A stretch of DNA of 64,000 nt, from the NCBI GenBank assembly GCA_038501195.1, contig JBBPUQ010000006.1, positions 2,356,001 through 2,420,000 on the forward strand, written 5' to 3'. This DNA is from Nemania diffusa. Its lineage: Eukaryota > Ascomycota > Sordariomycetes > Xylariales > Xylariaceae. The notes beneath the pieces were generated by a model. That model did no database searches. It was not told the DNA's origin and was given only the letters and a program-made list of their open reading frames with translations. Every line of letters starts with the position of its first letter. Within the stretch, counting starts at the first letter, position 1. Shown here in pieces: positions 23,987 through 34,675 of the stretch. The translations under genes and the position numbers were made by a program.

Positions 23987-26326
23987 TTAGGAGGACGTAT
24001 TCCGTTTGCGTTCGTTCTTTGGGCCGCCAGAACCGAGAGTTGGCCAGTTCTTCTCGTCCTTGCAGCCATCGGACTTTGTCTTTAGATTTGCTGGTTGAGT
24101 TGTCGATCCCCCTAGCACTTGACTCCAGAGACGGGGCTGGGGCTGGAATCCAGAAGCGCTAGGTGTTGGTGCAGATGTTGTCGGCGTAGTCTGCGGGATC
24201 TGGGCTATGCGCTGTTTTGGCAAAGTAGTAGCGACTGGGCTTGTGGTCCGGTTTGTATTAACAGGCGGCCGGGGGAGCTGGGAAGACCCTGCGCCGTCAA
24301 ATGTGCCAGGTACTGTGGCTTTGGTTGCGTCCACAGAGGCCTCTGACGTGATGCCTGAAATCGTTGAATTATTTGCAAGAGAACAAGGGGAACTGCCACG
24401 GTGATTGGATTCGTTCGGATTTGTCAGTAAAGACTTCTCTAACTGTCTAGAACTCGGTGTATCAGACTCATTTTGGAGGGCGCCCGCCCAAGTCTTAGCC
24501 GGTGCCTCGTCTCGTGATGAGTTACTCGAGACTTTGGCGAGCCGTCCATGCGAGGCTGGGGCTGCCGTCATGGAAGACTTTGATGTATCATCGGGTTCTG
24601 GGGCAGACTTCTCCCAGCGCAGCGCTTTTGTATTAACTGGAGCGGTGGTTCGGGTAGAAGGCACCGGCGTTGGTACTAGAGCCGGGAATGGGTTAGAGGA
24701 ATCTGATGGAACGTATCTTCCGGAAACAACGGCACTCCATGATGTTTTAATTGGTGCCATAGCACTAGGGGCAGGCGTGATGTCATGGAGTTTAACCTCA
24801 TCCTCGGGGTCGGTCCTAATACTTATGTCTCCAACCTTGCAGTCCTCGCTATCAGATTCTTGTTTGATAGAGACGCTGCACTCTGTTTTAACCGAGCCAT
24901 TGTCACCATCTGTAGATTCGTTCTTCAATCCTCCTTCATATGCAATAGCGCCGTTTCCAGTCGAGTCAAATTTGGTAGAATTCCCATCGGCCTCGAGAGA
25001 ATCCGTATGTTGGTTAATGTCACGGTTTTTACCCTTTGATACCGCGGACGAAGAAGGTCTTGCCAAAGAATTGGGTGATGGAGAAGTCTGTATAGCCTCC
25101 GCTCCTTTCCCTATGGCATGGTGGGACAGATTTTGAATTTCTTGGGTAGGCGAATTGACTTCGCTCATATATTCTCGTCGGGGATAGGACTCGGAACAAC
25201 TGCGTGGCTTACGAGAAATCTCATTGCTCGAACTCAACATCTCAAGCTGAGGATTGTAAGCAGGCGCAGAGCCGGTCTCTGTGTTCGTGTCGACATCACA
25301 ATTGAGATTGTAGTATGCTGCATCATTGGATTTTTGAAGCTGTTCTAGGTTCTGTTCCCGGGTCTGTTTGCGTAGTTCATCAGACACTTGGGTCTCAAAA
25401 GCGGTAGCTTTGGGATTAAAGAAGGATTTCTGATTTGTATCCCGGTTCGGCTGAGAGACACAAGTGCCGTTATCGCTAAAGCTGCGCCCAGTAAATGTGT
25501 GATGAGACCTGGTATGGGAAGAGGCAGACGGTATATTGCCTTGGTATTCGTAGGGCTGGTTAGGACTGTGGACTGGCATGTAAGCGCATCCAGGTGGAGT
25601 GCTCCCAGAGCCACCATTGAAAGGGGGTATCGGAGCTACCTGATATGGGTAATATTGGTACTTAGGATGACTCTGGGCTCTGTATTGGGAGTCAAAGGTG
25701 GCTCTTGAATGACTCTGAGGTGTATATTGTTTGGTCGTGCTGTCGCTCTCCATCTTTCCTTTGACCCGCCAGTTGCTGGATTTTGTAGCCCTGCCGAGTA
25801 AGCGATTGTAACCTGTAGTAGAGGAACTTCCCTGTGCCCAGGATGAGCCGATTCTTTGCTCACTATTATCCGCTGCTGGATGGGTATATGAATGGGTAAC
25901 CTCAGCTGTAGGGTAGTTACCTCGATGATCCGGTCGCTGGTCCCTCGCCACATAGCTATGCTCCTTACTTGATGCCTGAGATGGTGCTGGGTATCTAGTA
26001 GACTCGGTTGTTGAGGCATTACAAGTCTCTTCCAATCTGCTATTGGCATCGGCCGGCATGAAAGGGATTTGGGAAACTGTTTCGATAACAGGCCTAGAGC
26101 CTGATGGGTGGGACGAGAGACCATTGTCCCTACCACCATCTCCAAGGTGCATCAGAGGACCATGGTGGGGATACAGATGACACTCCTTCTCTTCGACGAT
26201 GCGGAACTTGAATTGTGTGCTCCGAGGACAGTATATTAGGGGTGGGTGCATAGAAGGGCAGCACTCAGTGAACCGCGGGTAGCCGCAATAGCACTTTGAG
26301 CAGATGTAGTAGAAGAGAATACACAT
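23987..26326 (-). CDS. Large low-complexity protein with Cys-rich N-terminal module, 779 aa
   Basis: This is a single uninterrupted frame. Residues 1-36 form a Cys-rich head (MCILFYYICSKCYCGY, then HPPLIYCPRS) with cysteines at 2, 9, 12, 14, 22, 23 and 33. The head resembles the 65-aa protein at 10623-10820. The remaining ~740 residues are rich in Ser, Thr, Pro, Asn and Gln and are probably disordered. The C-terminal third has several isolated Trp motifs: SWSAVVSG near 529, TWAGAL near 612, LWSQVLGG near 733 and NWPTLGSG near 760. These look like short linear interaction motifs in an unstructured chain. It ends in a basic tail (NERKRN). It may be a scaffold or RNA-associated protein, but that is inference. 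The long plus-strand frame at 24405-25136 is a shadow. Confidence 0.75.
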   Translation of the reverse strand: MCILFYYICSKCYCGYPRFTECCPSMHPPLIYCPRSTQFKFRIVEEKECHLYPHHGPLMHLGDGGRDNGLSSHPSGSRPVIETVSQIPFMPADANSRLEETCNASTTESTRYPAPSQASSKEHSYVARDQRPDHRGNYPTAEVTHSYTHPAADNSEQRIGSSWAQGSSSTTGYNRLLGRATKSSNWRVKGKMESDSTTKQYTPQSHSRATFDSQYRAQSHPKYQYYPYQVAPIPPFNGGSGSTPPGCAYMPVHSPNQPYEYQGNIPSASSHTRSHHTFTGRSFSDNGTCVSQPNRDTNQKSFFNPKATAFETQVSDELRKQTREQNLEQLQKSNDAAYYNLNCDVDTNTETGSAPAYNPQLEMLSSSNEISRKPRSCSESYPRREYMSEVNSPTQEIQNLSHHAIGKGAEAIQTSPSPNSLARPSSSAVSKGKNRDINQHTDSLEADGNSTKFDSTGNGAIAYEGGLKNESTDGDNGSVKTECSVSIKQESDSEDCKVGDISIRTDPEDEVKLHDITPAPSAMAPIKTSWSAVVSGRYVPSDSSNPFPALVPTPVPSTRTTAPVNTKALRWEKSAPEPDDTSKSSMTAAPASHGRLAKVSSNSSRDEAPAKTWAGALQNESDTPSSRQLEKSLLTNPNESNHRGSSPCSLANNSTISGITSEASVDATKATVPGTFDGAGSSQLPRPPVNTNRTTSPVATTLPKQRIAQIPQTTPTTSAPTPSASGFQPQPRLWSQVLGGSTTQPANLKTKSDGCKDEKNWPTLGSGGPKNERKRNTSS

Positions 26327-28303
26327 TGCGAAGTTCTACCAAATGCAGATTCGTTATGGGAAGGAAGTAGCTTTCTGCCTGGTAAGGACGGTAGGAGAGT
26401 GAGCCGAAATTGATGATACTAAGCTCAGTGAAATCCCTGCGCTACTGTGTTAGCAGCTAAATCTCGTGTATGGTAAGAAGGATTTATCGGTAGCTGCAAG
26501 CTAATGACGGGAAAGAAATGTGAAGGGTATTATGCGATGATGAATAGAGGGCGAAGCGGCGATTTTGTAGCGTACCTAACGAATCTCTCGTGCTGGGCTT
26601 AGAACGAATTTGTGTTGCTTGACTTTGGTGCAATCTTATGCTTGGGATTTCCTGCTTTTGCTTTGTTAGACTGGCGATCGTGAAAGACGGTGTAGTGCAA
26701 ATTGTTGATTGTTTGGGCTGTTGTCAGACAAGGACCCGCAGGAAGTGTCCAATACCACTAATATTTAGGGATTAGCATTTATCTATGACAACTGAAGATT
26801 GTATCATTATTATCGAGGTAAGCCATCTCCCAATACAGAGACTGGAGTGCAGAGAGGAAACAAGAATATTGATAGCTCGAAATAATATGGGATGACTTAC
26901 GATTCCTGAAATATTAGTATGAGCAACTATAATGCTGTCGTTGTCACATGCGTTTGCGGTTGTGCATTAAGTACAGAGGGAGAAACCGTAGAATCGACGG
27001 ACTTTATGGGTGTAGCAGAAAAAGGCATCACTCTACCGTGACACCACAGTCTAGGCTACAGATGCTTCAGGGAGATACAGAAAGTTTTGGCTAAAGAAAA
27101 GAGAAGAATAGTGACAAACATGAGAATGGGCTGGGCGGTTATGGTAACAGGAGACAGAAGAGAGATGCATAGAAGTAGCTAGAAGTAGTTACACAACAAT
27201 CACAAGGAAGGCAATTGCAGCTTTTTTAAGCAAGTGTAATATTTCTCCTTGTGTATAGAGAGATGCTGTTACCTCGAGACCTTCACGCGTTCAAGACTTG
27301 CAAGGGGGTATCACAGCAACAGGTACTTAAAACAACATGATTAAGCACATATTATTCATGCTGCAATATATTATGACGTACAAGACATCATTTGTAGTAC
27401 AATCCTGTATCCTAATGCTTTCAAGTTATCATATAAACTCACAGTAGGTACTCTGAAAAGTACTCGTGATGATTCTAATGTTATGAAGATTGGTGACAAG
27501 TTTCTTGCACCTATTTACGTCTAACTTCTCAAGCTGTTAATTGGAAAATGGGCTCAAAACAAGATGCAAAAAATGAAGATAGCAAATTTCCATGAGTACC
27601 AAGCGGGTTTTAATAGTACCACTTTCTTTTTAGATCATGTCTTTGATATTGCCAACTAGATTGTCATCTTAGTTGCTTGAATATAGCTCCTTTCCTATGT
27701 AGTTAATACCTAATACTTAGCACAGGGAGTGCATCGCGGCTAACTACCTACTACCTCTTCTCCCATGGTTGCACATAGGATTGTTCATATGTTGCGCGTA
27801 AGTGTACTTTGTGTGTAGTCCCCGCTAGACCTTAAATTGGTTAGTCTAGTGTGTGACATTTGTCTTTTACCTAGGAATTCAAAAAAAACTGCATCTCTTC
27901 TCTATAGCAAAGCTAGGAGCAGTATGTTTAGTGGGAAATCATAGATTTTATACTACTCGCTCAAGGTATACTTGGCCCACGACCTCATCTACAACAAGTA
28001 AAAAGGGGGAGCATGTCACAGTGCAGACCCACACGTGATTGAACTATATCTACTTAAAAGAATAGATGTACTTATGCGAACTATATGGCTAATGCTCCAG
28101 TAAATATCTACCTAGGTAGGACGTACCTAGGTACTTCCAATTCTCTATCGATAACCCTTCCAAATTCAAAGATTATATTCAACGCCAATCGCATATAGAA
28201 GGCCCCTTACCTAACTCCTTCTCCGAGAGTAGTCCTCATGTTCCTAATACACGCGCCAAACTGTTTCTTAAGAAGACTGTCACTTTCGTACTCCTTAACG
28301 CCT
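26327..28303. other. Intergenic, gene-poor
   Basis: Nearly 2 kb lies between the 779-aa protein gene and the deaminase-like gene. The left part is the presumed promoter and 5' leader of the former. No conserved frame was seen. Small palindromic TACCTAGGTA-type motifs occur at 28108-28134. Confidence 0.5.
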
Positions 28304-30456
28304 TTAGCCGCTACTAGAAGCACCTGCAGCCCATAACACCGGCTTCATTGTTACTTTGAGGATCGCTTCTCCAAAGCCTAGATATATATTATTAGCCGAG
28401 TCTGTGCTGTGAGCAACCTCGTCCCTAGTAAGAGACCCGGTATTAATGACAATGCCGGCCTCGAGTCCAAGCTGCTCGAAATCATTTTGCGAAAGCCATT
28501 CCGTTGTACACAAGAGCTGCTTTGAGGAATTATCGTCACTTAGTTGGGGTCGACTACTGCTCGAGTATTCAAACAAGAGCTTTAAAGGTCCCGAGGGATA
28601 CAGAGATGAGATTTCTCCAAGTGGGATCCTGTACGATATGGTATGTTCCCGAGGTCTGTGAGGCGCATCCACTGATGTGCAAGTATCGGTTGCACCACTT
28701 GCAGCGTTTGGCACTACTGGGGAGATAGATCGTCTGATAAGGACGCTGTCAGAACTGGCATATTGTTCGAGAACGGCATTTTCGGTTGGGATTTCCTCGA
28801 CTGAGATAGGTCTATCTTGACTGATTGTGGCAATCTTCTCGGACGACTTAGGGGCATCGCGCTCAACAATGGTGTCAACCTGCTCTATCTTATCCCTCCT
28901 TACAATATTGTCTAGAAGCTGCATATTACTGGAGTTCGACAGTGGCCAGATTATAGTGCTCAGATCGCTCTCTATAGGATCAGGATGTCCAGTTCTTGTT
29001 CTTCTCTGGTGCAAGTCTTTCAGGCTTTGAGCCACTGCAATTTCAAGGTGCCGATTCAACCTTGATGCTATGTCGTCACACCAGCCGCCGTGGAGGTTAG
29101 GTAGACGCCACCCTGGGTACAATCTCCCGTGAGAGCGTGGCGTGTGTATTTTTTTATGGACAAAAATAAAAGCATTACAAAGCCAGCATGCACTTTTACT
29201 TGAGCATATTACTCGAGGTAAAGGTGCCTTCCCAGCTACCATGGTCTCACAGTAGTAAAGGAGCTGGACCTCCGCATGTATTTTTGAACTTTTCAAGGTT
29301 TGTCTCACTTGTGCGCTGTATTGAGTGTTCGCCTTGGCTATTGGGATTTTGAGTAGGTCACACATTTGCTGGACATTCTTCAGAGACTTTTTCAGGTTGG
29401 AGACTCGGAACACCGTCGAATCGATCGTTGGGCTATAGTCTTGGCTGATTATGGGCCGCACGAAGGCATCATCGGGTAATTCAACCACTACCACCTGCAT
29501 TTGTCGGACTGGAGCAAAATTACGTGCGGCTTGGAGTAAAAGTGATGCAGATTCGCGATATCTCGAGATTTTTCGGATCATGTTGAATAGGTGGCTTTTA
29601 ATGCTGGGACTGGCTACCTGGTTTGGAGTGGATTTCAATAGGATTTCTTTGAACTTGTCCGTTTGTCGGAGTGAGTTTACACCTTGAACTAACTCCACGA
29701 GCTGCTGGAGGGTTTCATGGTTCCTCCAGGAACTAGCAAGTTTTATGACCCTTCGAGCTCTTTCCAAGAACAGTTTCGTGTTATTGGATGGGTTTTTGTT
29801 GAGGTGTCCTACAACCAATTGTAGTCCTTCTATAATCGTCATCCTTTTTCGACTAGCCCCGTTTCTCTGTTTGTTGACAAAACGTAGCCGGCACAGAATA
29901 CGCCCTCTGCAAATATCTATGATTAAGTTAAAGATGTCCCATTCGAGTGTTCGAGAGTGGCCTAACAGTTTTCATTAGAGAGAAATCATTAGGACATGAT
30001 TATAGCGCAAAGTTTCTTACCAGTCGCATCCCTCAGGACAGCCGCGATTCGTTCAAACCCTTCTTTTATATTTGCAGCATAGGCTTTACCATCGCCAGGG
30101 CGATCCCTATTGACAGCAAGCACGATATTCAGACAGTGCTTCTCAGGTATCTCTTGGAGACACACTGCTGGGATATGGTCCGAGTCATCATTTATATGTG
30201 CCAAGAAAGCGAATACTCCAGCTAGTCGTCTCTCTTCAGTGAAAGGAATAGTATAGCCATTTTGTTTCGACTGGATGGCAGTTGTAGGATTTATTGATGG
30301 CATCTCTGGGCACCTGTGAAGAAGGTGTAGCATTGCTATATTTTCTGTACACTCAATGGCGACATGCTGCTGGGGAATATTGGCTGCCATAGATTTCTTC
30401 AGATTTTGTTTCAAGGATATTAACTGAATGCCAAACATGTAACAATTAGATGTCAA
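28304..30456 (-). CDS. OTT_1508-like nucleic-acid/nucleotide deaminase-fold protein
   Basis: Two exons (30456-30021, 29916-28304) join in phase (GTAAGA...CATAG) to about 682 aa. The C-terminal part of a deaminase fold is visible: KIHAEVQLLYYCE (His359, Glu361), then PRVICSSKSACWLCNAF with CWLC at 389-392. These are the His-x-Glu and Cys-x-x-Cys zinc-site signatures of the OTT_1508-type deaminases in fungi. The N-terminal half is helical, with IECTENIAMLHLLHR typical of the fungal family. The last ~250 residues are Ser-rich, with a separate region near the end (PLGEISSLYPSGPLKLLF). The substrate is not known; members are expanded and poorly studied in fungi. The start is uncertain, with in-frame Mets at residues 7 and 23. 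Confidence 0.8.
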
Positions 30457-32278
30457 TGCATAAGTTAAGAATACATTATTGCGGGGTTCAGCTTATAGCT
30501 ACAGTATTATCTACCTATATGTAATATGGCGTTGGTCCATGCAGCCTTGTCACGCTTAGATGCTACCTTAATGTATGCAATGTCACGTGTAGAGCTGCCT
30601 TTGTGAAGATTTGGAGAGATAAATCACATGATCTAAAGCAGAGGAACTCGAAAATGATCAGAATAGTTGATATAATCTGTATTAAACTATTTGCATGGAA
30701 AGCACTATTACCGGTCGGTGTCCTTAGTCATCTTGACAAAGCCACAAAAGAAATTTGAGCATATGCACATTGCTCAAGTACCCTCCTTCATATGATATGG
30801 GTCATAATTAGGTATCCCGCTTCTCTGTAGTTAGTCAATCACAACTCGCGGGGCAATCCCTTGTCCTCATATAGAACACAATAGAACTTTACGACAGAAG
30901 AAAAGTGACGTTGTTAATCTATGTGAGTAGTTAATAGCATATATGGTACATAACAAAATTTAAGACTAAAATGAGACATTCTGTAAAAGAAATCTCAGCT
31001 GCTCTTAATAACAAAGATTCAATGCATCGTTGGGAGCTGTCTGCCATCCAAATAAACTTACCACAAGTAGAACAACAGGGCCCGTGGCAAGCCACATACA
31101 GCACACGCTTATGGCTACGCCTCATAAATATATCCTTCTCTTTCTGATGATTTGAAACTAGAAGTCTCTAGACGTGCTATTGTAGTCTGTTTTACTATCC
31201 AGGATGTTGTAAAGGAGTGCTTATTAGACAGCTTACTTAAATGCACTGTCTATTATCAAGACTATTCTATAAAACAATTAGGTGCTAGCTGATGCATGGC
31301 AGCCTAGAAAGAACAAAGGATTTTAATTATATCTGCAACAGAGATATGAGTCTTCTCGGCGGATCTGTCACCTCATTGTCTTATTGAACCAACCCATGTA
31401 ACGAAATAAATACTAGATATACGGAGAATATGTTACCGAAAGGGTTTGGTGATATAATCTGTTCACCCTTATAGAACTAACCATATATTGATACTTGGAT
31501 TATCTTGATGATTATGATTGCAAAGCGGTTATTTACTATTGGGAGTTTTACGAGATAACATGGTAGAACTATTATCCTTATTAGAAATATTAGAATAGTA
31601 CCATGACTAACTCATAGAGTTGTCATTATGCTAGGTGTCTAGATTAGCAATTAATACTCTCATTTAGCTCTGCCCATTCTTCGTACGTTGTGAAAAGCAA
31701 CGATTATAATATGATCTTGTTAATAGTTCTAAACTTACAATGAATGTAAGGAGTTTCAAACCTTGTATAAAAGGAAGTTTAGGGGCGTATCTGATTATTT
31801 TTCTATGGCCCTATTATAGATGATAATGAAACTACCCTTACATATATATGATGTATCTTAAACCTTCATCATGGTGTATAGATTAGATAGGAATAATAAA
31901 AAGCGAGCTTTCCCTATCCCCGATAATCCATAGCTGTAATCACATGTAACTACTAGAAAGCACTCTGATGGGAAACAAAGCATTTTATGAGAACACTTCA
32001 CATAAGGACTAGAAATACTGCATTGTTCATACAAATTACGTATGCAAATTAAATCAAGTCTATAGTTATGCATAACAGGCAATATTTAAAAAAAATCCCG
32101 TTTTGTGTAAACTTTCATCTCGTGAGCTAATGGATTTATTCATACAAATATTGTATCTTCTCTCTTTTTGGCGAGGCCACTGGTGTTGGTACGTAGCCTG
32201 GTTGTGATTAACTAATATCCTGGAAATTCACAGTGGCAACCTCGAGACGCCCGACATGCTGCCCGCGGGTTCGCGAAC
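30457..32278. other. AT-rich gene-free tract
   Basis: About 1.8 kb is strongly AT-rich, with many stops in all frames and poly-A/T runs. The frames at 30931-31125 and 31858-32082 (minus) are without motifs. It may be old, mutated repeat DNA, but no parent sequence is recognisable here. Confidence 0.5.
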
Positions 32279-32488
32279 ATGCAAAAGTGGCCTCCTGGCT
32301 GCTGCCTTCCTGAGACTTTATATATTCCCCGACATAAAACCTTTACCTCCTTACTAACTCTTCGCTCCTATCCCTTTGGTCATCTGCCTCTACACCACTC
32401 CTCAACAGTGATAGTTGTCGACAACCTACTCTTTACAGTACAAGAGTATTCTCACCTTATCAAACCCTACCTGATTCCTCATCCTATC

Positions 32489-33805
32489 ATGGCATATGAT
32501 GCATCGCCTGATCTAGGCTCTGGAAACATACCTGGGCTACGTAGCGGAAACAAGTTTTACACCTATGACAATCATTGCCCCAGCATTATCCAACTCCTCG
32601 AAGACTTGGAATCTGGCGAACATTCTCTGCTTAATGACTATGCAAGCGAGGCCTGTCATACTAATAGCGCACAGCACAGCTTTGTTGGTGGAACATGTAA
32701 CAACAGCTTGAGAGAAAATGCGAACAGCGGCCACCCCTTCCGTCAAATGCCTCAAACCCTCCCCAACCTACAGATGAACATGCCACAACGGCTGTATCCT
32801 TCACCGTATGCACAAAATATAGCGGGAAGCCCTCGTGGCATGAACCAAGGCCTTGGTAATTACGTCTTACCGCATTATTCCTATGATCATAACACCATCC
32901 AGGCTCCCTTCCCGGTGCCCGCTGAGGCTGCTACGCATGAACAGATCTCGAGACTTACAACATGTGTCTCAGCTAACTACCAAGGAGATCCTCATCTCAA
33001 GGCCAATCAGTCGGCTGACATACCCGACGAGCTCAACACGTCGGTGTGGATCACAAACCTGCCACCTAATCTAAACCACAAGATGCTCTTGGATTGTGTA
33101 CGAAACTGCGGAAAGGTGTATGCTGCTGTTGTCAACGGACCGGAAAACAACCATACCGCGGCGGCTAGCAAGCTTGTCTTCTTCGACGTCGCCGGCGCAC
33201 AGAATCTGCTCCGCCAAGCTCGCGAGGGCAGGTTCATCGTCGGTGGCTACATCCCGCGTGTTATCCACAACCGGATCAGATCTGAGGCGAAGCCCCTGAG
33301 TCCTAGTAGCCGCGTCTTGCATATCGAGGGTCCTAGCTGCATTGTCAACCAGCCGTACCTCGCAGCCTTGTTTCGCGCAGACGGTATTACTTGGCAGGAC
33401 GAAATTGTTATCGTGCTGTCGCAAACTGAGACGTTGACACGTCTGGAGTGGAGATTCGGAAGCTACCGCTGTCAGGCCGAGTCTGCTCGACATCTCATCG
33501 ACCGGGTGAAGAGAAATGGAGACTCGATGTGGTTGGAGGAGCATCAATTGTGGCAAGCTGTAACTGTGCATTTCGGTGTTGACCCATGTGCACCACAGCC
33601 AGGTAAGCATTCCTTCTATGCCCCGGAGCTATTCAAGAAAGTAGTGATAGCTGATAGATTGTTAGTTATGCAACAGGCGCTCGGATCCCAAGCATCCCAA
33701 GAATCGCAAGCATCCCAGACACTCCAAGCACTCCGAGCAACCCAAATATCCCGGGTACTCCAAGCACCCCAAGCACCCCAAGCACCCTACTATCAATTTC
33801 ATTAA
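32489..33805 (+). CDS. RRM-containing fungal protein with Gln-rich repetitive C terminus
   Basis: A single exon gives 438 aa from MAYDASPDLG. The frame is open upstream to 32279, but the first 70 residues there look like translated leader. Residues 184-262 form an RNA-recognition motif: SVWITNLPPNLNHKMLL with the first strand, KLVFFDVAGAQNLL, and VIHNRIR at the end. A conserved companion segment follows at 274-340 (SRVLHIEGPSCIVNQ, FRADGITWQDE, WRFGSYRCQAESARHL). This two-part layout recurs in fungal RRM proteins of unknown role. The C terminus (about 398-433) is a run of QA-x repeats encoded by a short tandem DNA repeat. It probably binds RNA; no target can be inferred. Confidence 0.82.
   Translation: MAYDASPDLGSGNIPGLRSGNKFYTYDNHCPSIIQLLEDLESGEHSLLNDYASEACHTNSAQHSFVGGTCNNSLRENANSGHPFRQMPQTLPNLQMNMPQRLYPSPYAQNIAGSPRGMNQGLGNYVLPHYSYDHNTIQAPFPVPAEAATHEQISRLTTCVSANYQGDPHLKANQSADIPDELNTSVWITNLPPNLNHKMLLDCVRNCGKVYAAVVNGPENNHTAAASKLVFFDVAGAQNLLRQAREGRFIVGGYIPRVIHNRIRSEAKPLSPSSRVLHIEGPSCIVNQPYLAALFRADGITWQDEIVIVLSQTETLTRLEWRFGSYRCQAESARHLIDRVKRNGDSMWLEEHQLWQAVTVHFGVDPCAPQPGKHSFYAPELFKKVVIADRLLVMQQALGSQASQESQASQTLQALRATQISRVLQAPQAPQAPYYQFH
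33687..33789 (+). repeat. Degenerate 9-bp coding minisatellite
   Basis: About eleven imperfect copies of a 9-base unit close to ccaagcacc lie inside the 3' end of the RRM gene. The last three copies are identical, suggesting recent expansion. All copies keep the frame and encode Gln-Ala/Ser-Pro/Gln triplets. Confidence 0.75.
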
Positions 33806-34675
33806 GCCGCATACCGCCGTCAACGCACCCCTACTGGTATTTGGCCTTCCCATGCCACACTACATGTCATGAATGCTGCTATTCTCGACTGGTGATATGG
33901 GCTTCTTCGGCTTGCTCCTTGTGCCTGCTATTGCGATACGAAATTTCAGAACTGCTGAGGTCCTTAGCGGTTCAGCCCTACGATGTTTGGCTAAGGCGAC
34001 ACAGAGGGTTGAGGTGGCCCAGGCTTTGGATAATATCTTGGGCTTTTATGGCTAAGAGGCTTGATAGTGTAGTGCTGTTGATGCAATCGGGATAGTGGTT
34101 ATCAACATGGACTCATGGAGGGTACAATTAGATAAGATAGACAGATTCGGCAATGTACTACTGGGTGGTGTTCTTAACTTCTTATTCTTCCATCATCTCG
34201 GTAATTTAGTTGTTACCACTTGTAGCTTAGGAACGAGGTTGACCATGTGGTACTTTGGCATTCTGTGACAATAGAGGTAAGGATTTAATCATACTTGGTG
34301 CCTGAGCGTAGTGAAGCAGCAGTGATCGGGTAAAGGCTTATCATTATCAGCATGTGACATACCAGTACGTACCTAAGTACTTGCTGCTGGATGCACCAGG
34401 GCAGGCAACGCTTGGACCAATTGATCCATCTTCTTAGCGCTGCGCTGTAGGCAACCCGAGAGCTTCGTAGCCCTGCGCAGTTCGTAGGTAGCTTGCATCA
34501 TCAGCATCCGGCTTGTGAAGTACCTACATAGCCTTAATCAAATCACCACCGCCCGTCTACCAGCCTCCGAACCTGCGACACCCTCTCCCTACCAGAACAC
34601 ACCCTATACTTGCCTTTTGGGATCTGGGCTCCAACACAGCAACACAAGCTTCTCGTATTCCTACAACACACCACG
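33806..34675. other. Intergenic, RPN5 promoter side
   Basis: These 870 bp lie between the RRM gene and RPN5, both on the plus strand. Frames at 33841-34095 show no family features. The right half must hold the RPN5 promoter and leader. A palindromic GTACGTACCTAAGTAC-like motif lies near 34366-34381. Confidence 0.5.

Noticed and set aside
24405..25136. 243-aa plus-strand open frame
   Set aside because: It lies wholly antisense to the 779-aa minus-strand frame, has low-complexity composition mirroring it, and shows no motif.
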